From positions 186,001 through 250,000 of the forward strand of contig NZ_KE007351.1 in the NCBI RefSeq assembly GCF_000400715.1: a stretch of DNA of 64,000 nt, written 5' to 3'. Shown piece by piece: positions 14,863 through 23,044 of this stretch; the stretch's first letter is position 1; each line of letters begins with the position of its first letter. Below the pieces are notes generated by a model. The model searched no databases. It had not been told where the DNA came from and saw nothing but the letters and a program-made list of their open reading frames with translations. Origin of the DNA: Acinetobacter genomosp. 15BJ. Its GTDB lineage: Bacteria > Pseudomonadota > Gammaproteobacteria > Pseudomonadales > Moraxellaceae. The position numbers and the translations under genes are program-made.

Positions 14863-17016
14863 ATGATCCACGCTGGCAATGCCATTACCGTCCAAATGCT
14901 TGCGGACGGAATTGCAGAATTCCGCTTTGACTTACAAGGTGAGTCGGTTAATAAATTTAACCGTGCAACCATCGAAGACTTCCAAGCAGCGATTGCTGCA
15001 GTGAAAGCCAATAACGATATTAAAGGCTTAGTTGTTACCTCTGGCAAATCAACATTCATCGTTGGTGCTGATATCACTGAATTCGGCCAAAACTTCGCTG
15101 CGGGTGAACAAGCGATTGTTGATTGGCTTATGCCTGTACACGAAATCTTCAACAGCTTTGAAGATTTAGACCTACCTAAAGTTGCTGCGATCAATGGTAC
15201 AGCGCTTGGTGGTGGTTTTGAAATGTGCTTGGTGTGTGACTATCGTGTGATGTCAGAACAAGCGCAAGTGGGCTTACCAGAAATCAAATTGGGTATCTAC
15301 CCTGGTTTTGGTGGTAGCGTACGTTTAAGCCGTTTAATCGGTATCGACAATGCCGTTGAATGGATGGCAATGGCGAACCCGAAAAAACCTGCTGCTGCAC
15401 TGAAAGATGGTGCTGTAGATGCAGTTGTTGCTGCTGACAAATTACAAGAAGCTGCTGTTGACCTCGTTAAACAAGCCATTGCTGGTCGTTTGAACTGGAA
15501 AGCAAAGCGTCAAGAAAAATTAGATGCAATCAAATTGAATCCACTTGAACAAATGATGGCATTCAATACGGCGAAAGGTGCGGTCCTTGCGAAAGCAAAC
15601 CCTGCTCAATACCCTGCTCCAAAATTATTACTTGATTCTTTACAAGCTGGTGCAAGCTCAACACGTGATGACGCGTTAAAAGCAGAAGCACAAGGTTTTG
15701 CAAAAGCAGCGATTACGCCACAAGCAGGTGCATTGATTGGTTTATTCATCAATGACCAAGTGGTGAAGAAAACTGCGAAGAAATATGAGAAAGGTGCTCA
15801 CCCTGTTAACCAAGCTGCTGTATTAGGTGCGGGTATCATGGGTGGTGGTATTGCTTACCAAGCGGCAAGCAAAGGCACACCAATCATTATGAAAGACATT
15901 GGTAACCCACAACTTGCACTCGGTATGAAAGAAGCGAATGGCTTGCTGACCAAGCAAGTTGAACGCAAAAAAATGAAACCTGCGCAAATGGGTGAAACAC
16001 TAGCTCGCATCCGTCCAACTTTAAGCTATGACGAGTTTAAAGAAGTGGATATCGTGATCGAAGCCGTGACTGAAAATCCAAAAGTCAAAGAAATCGTACT
16101 TGCTGATACTGAAAAGCATGTTCGTGAAAACACGATCATTGCATCTAACACATCAACAATTTCAATTACACGTTTAGCGAAAGCATTACAACGTCCTGAA
16201 AACTTTGTTGGTATGCACTTCTTCAACCCAGTACACATGATGCCACTTGTAGAAGTGATTCGTGGGGAAAAGACTTCTGAAGAAGCGATTGCAACAACTG
16301 TTGTTCTTGCTCAAAAAATGGGTAAAACACCAATCGTTGTCAACGACTGCCCAGGTTTCCTCGTAAACCGTGTGTTGTTCCCTTACTTTGGTGCATTTGA
16401 CCTTCTTGTCAAAGATGGTGCAGATTTCCAACAAGTTGACAATGTGATGGCGAAATTCGGCTGGCCTATGGGTCCTGCATACTTGATCGACGTTGTTGGT
16501 ATCGATACAGGTGTTCATGGCGCAGAAGTGATGGCTGAAGGTTTCCCTGACCGTATGAAGCCAGACTACAAAGGTTCTATCGAAGCGATGTACGAAGCAA
16601 AACGTCTTGGTCAAAAGAATGACGTTGGTTTCTACAAATACGTGTTAGACAAGAAAGGTAAGAAAGCGAAAACTGTTGATCCAACAGCATATGAAATCAT
16701 TGCACCTTTCGTGACTGGCGAAAAACGCGAGTTTGACAACCAAGAAATCATTGACCGTATGATGCTTGCTTTCTGTAACGAAACAGTTCGTTGCTTAGAA
16801 GACAACATCGTTGCAACTGCTTCTGAAGCAGATATGGCGATGATCATGGGTGTAGGTTTCCCTCCATTCCGTGGTGGTCCATGCCGTTATATCGACCAAA
16901 CAGGTGTTGCTGAATACGTTGCGCTTTGCGACAAATATGCACACTTAGGTAAGGCTTATGAAGCGCCACAAATGTTGCGTGACATGGCTGCTAACAACAC
17001 AAAATTCTACGGTTAA
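14863..17016 (+). CDS. fadB: Fatty acid oxidation complex subunit alpha FadB
   Basis: Multifunctional beta-oxidation enzyme: enoyl-CoA hydratase/isomerase fused to 3-hydroxyacyl-CoA dehydrogenase. The 717 residues are full length. The hydratase half has the oxyanion loop KSTFIVGADITEF (about 62-74) and catalytic E120 (GGGFE) and E140 (GLPE). The dehydrogenase half has the NAD-binding LGAGIMGGG (about 321-329) and the catalytic His in HFFNPVHMMPLVEV (about 452). The start follows AAGGGAGATCAGGC and begins MIHAGNAITV. The partner fadA starts 12 bases after the stop, forming the alpha2-beta2 complex of long-chain fatty acid degradation. A leader hairpin precedes the gene and may be regulatory. 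Confidence 0.97.
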   Translation: MIHAGNAITVQMLADGIAEFRFDLQGESVNKFNRATIEDFQAAIAAVKANNDIKGLVVTSGKSTFIVGADITEFGQNFAAGEQAIVDWLMPVHEIFNSFEDLDLPKVAAINGTALGGGFEMCLVCDYRVMSEQAQVGLPEIKLGIYPGFGGSVRLSRLIGIDNAVEWMAMANPKKPAAALKDGAVDAVVAADKLQEAAVDLVKQAIAGRLNWKAKRQEKLDAIKLNPLEQMMAFNTAKGAVLAKANPAQYPAPKLLLDSLQAGASSTRDDALKAEAQGFAKAAITPQAGALIGLFINDQVVKKTAKKYEKGAHPVNQAAVLGAGIMGGGIAYQAASKGTPIIMKDIGNPQLALGMKEANGLLTKQVERKKMKPAQMGETLARIRPTLSYDEFKEVDIVIEAVTENPKVKEIVLADTEKHVRENTIIASNTSTISITRLAKALQRPENFVGMHFFNPVHMMPLVEVIRGEKTSEEAIATTVVLAQKMGKTPIVVNDCPGFLVNRVLFPYFGAFDLLVKDGADFQQVDNVMAKFGWPMGPAYLIDVVGIDTGVHGAEVMAEGFPDRMKPDYKGSIEAMYEAKRLGQKNDVGFYKYVLDKKGKKAKTVDPTAYEIIAPFVTGEKREFDNQEIIDRMMLAFCNETVRCLEDNIVATASEADMAMIMGVGFPPFRGGPCRYIDQTGVAEYVALCDKYAHLGKAYEAPQMLRDMAANNTKFYG

Positions 17017-17028
17017 GGAGCGACGTGA

Positions 17029-18201
17029 ATGGCTACTTTAAATCCACGTGACGTTGTGATTGTTGATGGCGTTCGTTCTGCCATGGGCAAATCACGTAAC
17101 GGTATGTTCCGCAATGTACGTGCCGACAGTTTATCTGCTGAATTAGTACGTGCACTTGTTGCTCGTAACCAGTTTGATACCAACGAAGTTGAAGATGTAA
17201 TCTGGGGCTGTGTCAACCAAACTTTAGAGCAAGGTATGAACATTGCTCGCAACATTGGTTTATTGGCTGATATTCCAAAAACTGCTGGCGGTCAAACAGT
17301 AAACCGTCTTTGTGGTTCTTCAATGCAAGCAATCCACACGGCTGCTGCACAGATTGCAACTAACCAAGGTGATGTATTCATCATTGGTGGTGTTGAGCAC
17401 ATGGGCCACGTCGGTATGATGCACGGCATCGACCTTAACCCAGAAGCATCTAAACACTATGCGAAAGCATCGAACATGATGGGCTTAACAGCTGAAATGT
17501 TAGGTCGTATGAACGGTATCTCTCGTGAAGAACAAGATGCTTTCGGTGTTGAATCTCACCGTCGTGCTTGGGCTGCAACACAAGAAGGTCGTTTCAAAAA
17601 CGAAATCGTGGGTGTTGAAGGTCATGATGCCAATGGCTTCAAAATCCTTTGCGACGTCGATGAAGTGATTCGTGCTGATGCCAACCTTGAAGCATTCAAG
17701 GCATTGAAACCAGTGTTTGATCCTAAAGGTGGTTCAGTCACAGCAGCAACTTCTTCTGCTCTTTCTGACGGCGCATCAGCAATGTTGCTTATGTCTGCTG
17801 AACGTGCTCAAGCATTGGGTTTAAAACCACGTGCCGTGATTCGTTCAATGGCAATTGCAGGTTGTGATGCTGCGATCATGGGTTATGGTCCAGTACCAGC
17901 AACTCAAAAAGCGCTTAAGCGTGCTGGTTTAACCATGGCGGATATCCAAACCATCGAGTTAAACGAAGCATTTGCTGCTCAAGGCTTATCAGTGATGAAA
18001 GGCCTAGGCGTTTATGACAAACAAGACATCATCAACTTGAATGGTGGTGCGATTGCATTGGGTCACCCATTGGGCTGTTCAGGTGCGCGTATCACAACAA
18101 CCTTGTTGAACGTGATGGAACAACAAGATACACAAATCGGTCTTGCGACGATGTGTATCGGTCTTGGTCAAGGTATCGCGACTATTATCGAACGTGTTTA
18201 A
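17029..18201 (+). CDS. fadA: Acetyl-CoA C-acyltransferase (3-ketoacyl-CoA thiolase) FadA
   Basis: Thiolase of the fatty acid oxidation complex; it cleaves 3-ketoacyl-CoA with CoA to acetyl-CoA and a shortened acyl-CoA. The 390 residues contain the acyl-accepting C95 (NRLCGSSMQA), the His of GGAIALGHPLGCSG (about 346) and the C-terminal Cys of MCIGLGQG (about 377). TAAGGAG precedes the ATG and overlaps the fadB stop region, so the two genes form one operon. It ends at a strong terminator. Confidence 0.97.
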   Translation: MATLNPRDVVIVDGVRSAMGKSRNGMFRNVRADSLSAELVRALVARNQFDTNEVEDVIWGCVNQTLEQGMNIARNIGLLADIPKTAGGQTVNRLCGSSMQAIHTAAAQIATNQGDVFIIGGVEHMGHVGMMHGIDLNPEASKHYAKASNMMGLTAEMLGRMNGISREEQDAFGVESHRRAWAATQEGRFKNEIVGVEGHDANGFKILCDVDEVIRADANLEAFKALKPVFDPKGGSVTAATSSALSDGASAMLLMSAERAQALGLKPRAVIRSMAIAGCDAAIMGYGPVPATQKALKRAGLTMADIQTIELNEAFAAQGLSVMKGLGVYDKQDIINLNGGAIALGHPLGCSGARITTTLLNVMEQQDTQIGLATMCIGLGQGIATIIERV

Positions 18202-18216
18202 TCGACACTAAGATAG

Positions 18217-18245
18217 AAAAATCCCCGCACTAAGCGGGGATTTTT
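18217..18245. terminator. Bidirectional terminator after fadBA
   Basis: Perfect 12-bp stem with arms AAAAATCCCCGC (18217-18228) and GCGGGGATTTTT (18234-18245) and a 5-base loop. Its A/T ends serve fadA on the plus strand and the converging gene at 18265 on the minus strand. Confidence 0.95.
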
Positions 18246-18264
18246 ATTTATTCAATCAGACAAC

Positions 18265-18771
18265 TTAATAAGGCTGTTTAAAACCTCTTAGCCCATCTTG
18301 GATTTGTTGTTGTAATCTCAAAATATCATCAGCATTAATCTTGACCGTACCATTACGAATCCCATCAATATTATTTCGATTAATATTCAAAGGTTCCAGC
18401 ATTTTAAAAATACCATTACTTGGGTCAGAAGACTGAAAACCTGAAGCAACTGCTAAGATATATTGCTGTAAAATAGGAGAATACTGAGACAAGTCTGGTT
18501 GCGCTGCCATCGGTTGATAATTGATGACCACTGGATTTTCACTCACGCCTGAATTCTGCATGTCATTATGCATTTTATAGACATAATGTTGCAGCGCCTG
18601 ACGGACTGGCTTGTCTTCTTGAAAGGGAACAAAACCCACTTCTTCACGTAATTCAGATTCAGCCATGACCCGAATGGTCGGCAATGAGGTCACTTCATCA
18701 TTTGCCTGTACGACAGGTATGCCCATAAAAGCCAATACAGTGATCAGGGCGGATCGTTTAAGAAAATTCAT
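18265..18771 (-). CDS. Secreted protein of unknown function
   Basis: 168 residues. The N-terminus MNFLKRSALITVLAFMGIPVVQANDE is a clear Sec signal peptide with probable cleavage after VQA (about residue 22). The mature part has no family I recognise; it is hydrophilic with an LRLQQQIQDGLRGF C-terminus and no cysteines. I chose the ATG at 18771 because GGAG lies 9 bases upstream; an in-frame start 9 codons earlier is less likely. It converges on fadA and shares its terminator. Probably periplasmic. Confidence 0.65.
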   Translation of the reverse strand: MNFLKRSALITVLAFMGIPVVQANDEVTSLPTIRVMAESELREEVGFVPFQEDKPVRQALQHYVYKMHNDMQNSGVSENPVVINYQPMAAQPDLSQYSPILQQYILAVASGFQSSDPSNGIFKMLEPLNINRNNIDGIRNGTVKINADDILRLQQQIQDGLRGFKQPY

Positions 18772-18974
18772 CTCTTGCTCCAAACATCCCTCATCCATAA
18801 GAAGATAATGAGTTAAATAAAAGCATCTAAGAAATAGGCTACAGCAAAGTGATGTTTGATTCAGTATAGGTCGGATAAACGGTAAATCTCCTTTAAATTA
18901 TGAGATATCTACCTACCGGAAAGATGTTGAATTAATGCAAAATCTAAGGGTGCTTTAAACTAAATGAGACTCCA

Positions 18975-20780
18975 CTAACTATGGGTTTCCTCTTCATCAT
19001 CACCTTCAAAAGTCTTGGAAATTTTTTCGATATTGAGACTCTTGGCCATCGCATCAAAAATATTTTTATACACCCCTTGTTGCTGATAAAGCTGATGATG
19101 CTCACCATGTTCCACAATCCTGCCGTCCTGCATCACATAGGTATAATCCGCATCAATAATTTGTGACAGACTATGTGAAATGATAATTACAGTACGACCT
19201 TGCTTGATCTCATCCAGACTATGTTTGATCTGTTCAGTTGCAATCGCATCCAGACTCGCAGTCGGTTCATCCAGAAAAATAATCGGTGGATTTTTCAGGA
19301 ACATGCGGGCAATCGCAATACGCTGTTGTTGTCCACCCGACAATAATAGTGCATCGGATTGATAGGCCAACGGCAATTTGAGAATCTGCTCATGAATCGA
19401 GGCTTTCTTCGCAGCTAGGATGATTTCATCCTGCGTCGCATCCATCTTACCGTAGCGGATATTCTCCTCAATCGTGCCCTGAAAAATATGATTCTTTTGC
19501 AGGACTAAGCCAATATGATCACGTAGATATTGGGTATCTATCTCGGTCAATGAACTTCCATTCAGTAGAATTTCTCCAGACTGAGGTAAATAAAATTTAT
19601 CTAGTAGACTAATTAAGGTTGATTTACCTGCACCCGACAAACCCACCAACGCGGTAATCTTATTCGGCTGAATGGTGAGGTTGATGTCTTTCAGCGCATG
19701 AAAACCATTGGGATAGAAAAAATTCACCTGCTTGAGTTCAAACTTGCCAGTTAATGGCTGTGGTTTCAGTTGCCCAGAAGTTTCTATTTCATCATCAGCC
19801 TCTAAAATCTTAAAAAAGCTTTCTGCATAAATCATCGCATCATTCACTTCATCATAGATGCGATGTAGGGAGCGAATCGGGGCAGAGACATTATTGAATA
19901 ACAGAATATGAAACATGATCATGCCAATGCTCATATCACCGACCAGAACAAAATAAGCCGTTAAAATGATAATGAAGACGACACCGATCTGTTCAATAAA
20001 GGTTTTTAAGCCATCAAATAGAAAACTGAGTTGACGGGTTCGCATCTGATCATCGGTCAGTTGTTTTTGCAAGGTCAGCTGTTTTTCCGCCTCAATTTGC
20101 TCACGGTTAAATGACTTAATCACCGTGATCGACTGAATGATACTTAAAGTCCCCTGACTTTTACGCTCCCGACCATCACGTAAATTACGTCGTGTACCAC
20201 TGAGTTTCTGTGCCTGCTTAAAGGTAATCCAGAAATAAATCGGCACAATGCTCAACGCCACCAAACCAATCCAGAAATTGGCATAAAACATCAGACACAG
20301 GGCGATAATGGCACTACTAAACAATGGAAAAATATCAATAAAGAAGATTTGCACCAGTCGGGTAATCGACCCAATTCCCCGATCAATTCGGGTCTGTAAT
20401 TTTCCTGCTTGGTTATCATCTTGGGTAAAGAAGGCCAGACGGTATTGTAGAAACTTCACAATGATCGACTGCGCCACATCCTGTGAAATCAAAATCCGTA
20501 ATTTCTCGCCAAAGAACTTTTGTCCAAACTGAAGAAAAATATTCAACACTTCCTTGCTCAATAAAATCACACTGATGGTAATCAGGATATGCCAGCCTGC
20601 ATTTAAGCCCTGACCAGACTCAACCACCGCATTGATCTGATCAACTGCATATTGCAAAGTCAGCGCATTCACCTGTGCCGTCAAGGCACCAATCAAGGTC
20701 AACACCAGTGTCACTGCAACCAGCCATTTATAGGGGAGCACAAATGGTTTTACTTTATGAAACAGCTGCCATAAATTCAT
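18975..20780 (-). CDS. ABC exporter, fused permease and ATPase
   Basis: 601-residue half-transporter of the MsbA/LmrA type. The transmembrane domain (about 1-330, six helices) precedes the nucleotide-binding domain. That domain has Walker A GLSGAGKST (about 380-388), Q-loop VLQKN, signature LSGGQQQRIAIAR (about 479), Walker B IIFLDEPTASLD (about 499), and an H-loop in ISHSLSQI. It works as a homodimer or with a partner. The substrate is not predictable; lipid, peptide and drug exporters share this form. It is followed downstream by the secreted unknown protein and preceded by a coiled-coil protein on the same strand, but operon membership is uncertain. Confidence 0.9.
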   Translation of the reverse strand: MNLWQLFHKVKPFVLPYKWLVAVTLVLTLIGALTAQVNALTLQYAVDQINAVVESGQGLNAGWHILITISVILLSKEVLNIFLQFGQKFFGEKLRILISQDVAQSIIVKFLQYRLAFFTQDDNQAGKLQTRIDRGIGSITRLVQIFFIDIFPLFSSAIIALCLMFYANFWIGLVALSIVPIYFWITFKQAQKLSGTRRNLRDGRERKSQGTLSIIQSITVIKSFNREQIEAEKQLTLQKQLTDDQMRTRQLSFLFDGLKTFIEQIGVVFIIILTAYFVLVGDMSIGMIMFHILLFNNVSAPIRSLHRIYDEVNDAMIYAESFFKILEADDEIETSGQLKPQPLTGKFELKQVNFFYPNGFHALKDINLTIQPNKITALVGLSGAGKSTLISLLDKFYLPQSGEILLNGSSLTEIDTQYLRDHIGLVLQKNHIFQGTIEENIRYGKMDATQDEIILAAKKASIHEQILKLPLAYQSDALLLSGGQQQRIAIARMFLKNPPIIFLDEPTASLDAIATEQIKHSLDEIKQGRTVIIISHSLSQIIDADYTYVMQDGRIVEHGEHHQLYQQQGVYKNIFDAMAKSLNIEKISKTFEGDDEEETHS

Positions 20781-20836
20781 ATTGTTGAGGTCTACCTCTT
20801 CGATGCCTACACTGAAAGCTATGTGATCGATCTTGT

Positions 20837-21586
20837 TTACAGTTCTTCTTCTAAAACCTCAGCATTATTCTGTTTAATCTTCTCCATCTTGGCATTCAGT
20901 TTTAATACATCTTGGTAAAGTGTGTTGAATTTTTTCACTTGAGCCGTCTCGCGGAACAAGATCATTTTATCCTTCCTTTGCCACTGATATTTCTTCAGCA
21001 TATCAAACATGGCCTGTGCCTTTTCAATGATTTGCTGCTCGATTGGGAAAATATCATGGGCTTTATCCGCTTTCAGATTATTCTCCAATTTGGCTTGGAG
21101 TGAACTTCTCATCTCATTCTGGATCGCCAGACTTTTTGCCTGCTGCATAGCACTGGCCTGGATTTGTTGCCGTGCCTGCTCATATTCAGCAGATGCTTTA
21201 CGGACATTCACAAACATCTGCTCCGTGTCCTTGTAGTTCTGCTTACGGTCCTGATCCAGACGCTCAACATCTAAAAAGGTATCCCAATTGGCGGCTTTGA
21301 GTTCACGTAAATAACGATTACGGGCTTCTACATTTTGCATCCAGTAGTTCAGTAGAAACTCAGACATCAATTTATAATCGCCCGCCAAACGATCATCATG
21401 AATATCCAACTGCACAGGGGTCGACCAATCCTGTGCTTGATCATATAGTTCGCGCATTTTCTCAGACATGACCACCTCAAACATTTGCTGATTATTGATC
21501 GCACGCTGCTTCAGGGTATGCTGATAAAAGAAAAATGAACCAATACAAAGGACTACAACAGTCACAAAGATTAAAAAACGGCGCAT
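20837..21586 (-). CDS. Membrane-anchored coiled-coil protein of unknown function
   Basis: 249 residues. A single N-terminal hydrophobic helix (MRRFLIFVTVVVLCIGSFFFY, about 3-21) leads into a long Gln/Glu/Lys-rich helical part (about 100-245) with coiled-coil character (YEQARQQIQASAMQQAK, LNAKMEKIKQNN). There is no lipobox and no known domain. It lies 56 bases upstream of the ABC exporter gene on the same strand, so it may be its periplasmic partner, but that rests only on position. Confidence 0.6.
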   Translation of the reverse strand: MRRFLIFVTVVVLCIGSFFFYQHTLKQRAINNQQMFEVVMSEKMRELYDQAQDWSTPVQLDIHDDRLAGDYKLMSEFLLNYWMQNVEARNRYLRELKAANWDTFLDVERLDQDRKQNYKDTEQMFVNVRKASAEYEQARQQIQASAMQQAKSLAIQNEMRSSLQAKLENNLKADKAHDIFPIEQQIIEKAQAMFDMLKKYQWQRKDKMILFRETAQVKKFNTLYQDVLKLNAKMEKIKQNNAEVLEEEL

Positions 21587-21757
21587 ATTGCCTCCAAGTA
21601 TAATTATATTTTTTATGTTCTGGATTTAGTTTAATTGATAAAACACATGCAGTTATAGTCCTTTTTATTTCTCGTAACGGAGCATTACATTTTCATCGCT
21701 TTAAATTCTATACGTTCGCCCCTATTATCTGTTTAACGAGAATTGAAGAGATCCACC

Positions 21758-22453
21758 ATGCGTGTAGATATTTGGTCAGATGTGGTCTGTCCGTTTTGTT
21801 ATATCGGTAAAAAACGTCTTGAACATGTTGCCCAAGAAGCGGGTATTGAATTAGACATTCATTGGCATAGCTTTGAACTGGATCCAAATGCACCTGCTAA
21901 ACACGACACCTCAAATACTGAACGGTTAGCCAAAAAGTATGGTCGTAGTTATGCTGAAATGGAAGAAATGGAACGTAATGTTGCAGCCATGGCCGCAGTA
22001 GAAGGTATCGACTTTCAATGGCAGAAAGCCAATTCAGGCAATAGCTTCAATGCACACCGTATTATTCACCTTGCGCAAAGTAAGGGTTTGGGAAATGAAG
22101 CAAAAGAAGCCTTCTTCCATGCATACATGACTGAAGGTCTTACGATTGGTGAGCGTGAAGTGGTTGAAGAAATTGCCTCACGTATCGGTCTAGACAATGC
22201 CGAAGTGGAATATGTACTGGACTCAGATGAACTTGCAGATTTTGTGCGTCATGATGAGCAAATTGCCCATGAACAACTCAAAGTGACTGGCGTACCATTC
22301 TTTGTCTTTGATCAAAAACTGGCACTTTCAGGTGCTCAACCGCGTGAGATTTTCTTACAGGCGATGCAACAAGCACAGTCAGAATCAACTGAAGAAATTG
22401 AGCAAACCGATGCAGCTCAATGTAATGATGATCAATGCGAAATTAAGTCTTAG
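21758..22453 (+). CDS. DsbA-family (FrnE-like) thiol oxidoreductase
   Basis: 231 residues without a signal peptide, so cytoplasmic. Thioredoxin fold with the redox motif C11-P-F-C14 (WSDVVCPFCYIGKKRLE), a helical insertion (about 50-150), and the cis-Pro region KVTGVPFFVFDQKLALSGAQP (about 175-195). These features match the FrnE/DsbA-like subfamily of PF01323, whose members include a cadmium-stress protein in Deinococcus and polyketide-related enzymes. Unusually, the C-terminal tail ends in two further Cys (AAQCNDDQCEIKS). The ATG at 21758 is preceded by GAAGAGA; an in-frame TTG at 21743 is a poor start. It ends at a strong terminator. Confidence 0.85.
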   Translation: MRVDIWSDVVCPFCYIGKKRLEHVAQEAGIELDIHWHSFELDPNAPAKHDTSNTERLAKKYGRSYAEMEEMERNVAAMAAVEGIDFQWQKANSGNSFNAHRIIHLAQSKGLGNEAKEAFFHAYMTEGLTIGEREVVEEIASRIGLDNAEVEYVLDSDELADFVRHDEQIAHEQLKVTGVPFFVFDQKLALSGAQPREIFLQAMQQAQSESTEEIEQTDAAQCNDDQCEIKS

Positions 22454-22467
22454 GCTTGATTAACCCT

Positions 22468-22505
22468 AAAACCGTTTTCACCTCTGTATGAAAACGGTTT
22501 TTTAA
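22468..22505 (+). terminator. Strong intrinsic terminator of the DsbA-family gene
   Basis: Perfect 13-bp stem, AAAACCGTTTTCA (22468-22480) and TGAAAACGGTTTT (22489-22501), loop of 8, then T-run. Confidence 0.95.
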
Positions 22506-23044
22506 TCTTTAAATTTTCACATTCCCCTTTTGTTTCAGTCTTTTATCTTTGAATAAATACCGCTTATCGACAGTCATGATTATTTCAATAATGACATATT
22601 TTCATTTGCTGAGCTTTTCACCAATAGATATGTGAAAGTGATCACAACTCATCCATAAATTTATAGATAATTTTTTATCTTATGATCTATTTATTCGATT
22701 CATTATTTTAAAATGTTTTTATTTTCAAAGAGAAACCATGATCTATATCTCGATTTAGAATACGTAAATGAGATTTTATACTAACTTGACCGCTATGGAT
22801 TTTACCTCCTTTTCTTCTATAATCGTCATAAAGTGACAATCTTTTGTGATGAAAATGTTGCGTAGCGATCTCTTTTAACACAGGTCAAATTACAAATAGA
22901 TCCGAAGATCAAAGCACTTGTCACACGTATAAGACAGCATACTTTATCGACTATAACTGATTACAACCTGTTTGAAATTGCTGTCACTTTGTCCTAATTC
23001 ATGATTTAAAAACAGGCTCAAGCCTATCTCTAAGGAAACAATCG
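22506..23044 (+). promoter_or_regulatory. Long AT-rich regulatory gap before the orphan at 23045
   Basis: No gene is supported in about 540 bases. It holds a perfect CRP/Vfr-type site TGTGA-N6-TCACA at 22631-22646, with a GATAAT -10-like box at 22666-22671, placing the site near -40 of a start around 22678. An AGATAA/TTATCT inverted repeat lies at about 22665-22680, a TATAAT at 22818-22823, and a better-formed promoter TTGTCA (22918-22923), 16 bases, TACTTT (22940-22945). TCTAAGGAAAC precedes the ATG at 23045. The gap could be a long leader or hold an unannotated RNA; I see no internal terminator. Confidence 0.5.
22631..22646. promoter_or_regulatory. Candidate CRP/Vfr binding site
   Basis: The sequence reads TGTGA, six bases, TCACA, an exact match to the core consensus of CRP-family sites. 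Acinetobacter encodes a Vfr/CRP homologue. Binding is inferred. Confidence 0.4.

Noticed and set aside
16186..16614. 142-codon minus-strand open frame inside fadB
   Set aside because: It is the antisense of a highly conserved gene, with no initiation signals; its length reflects codon bias of the coding strand.
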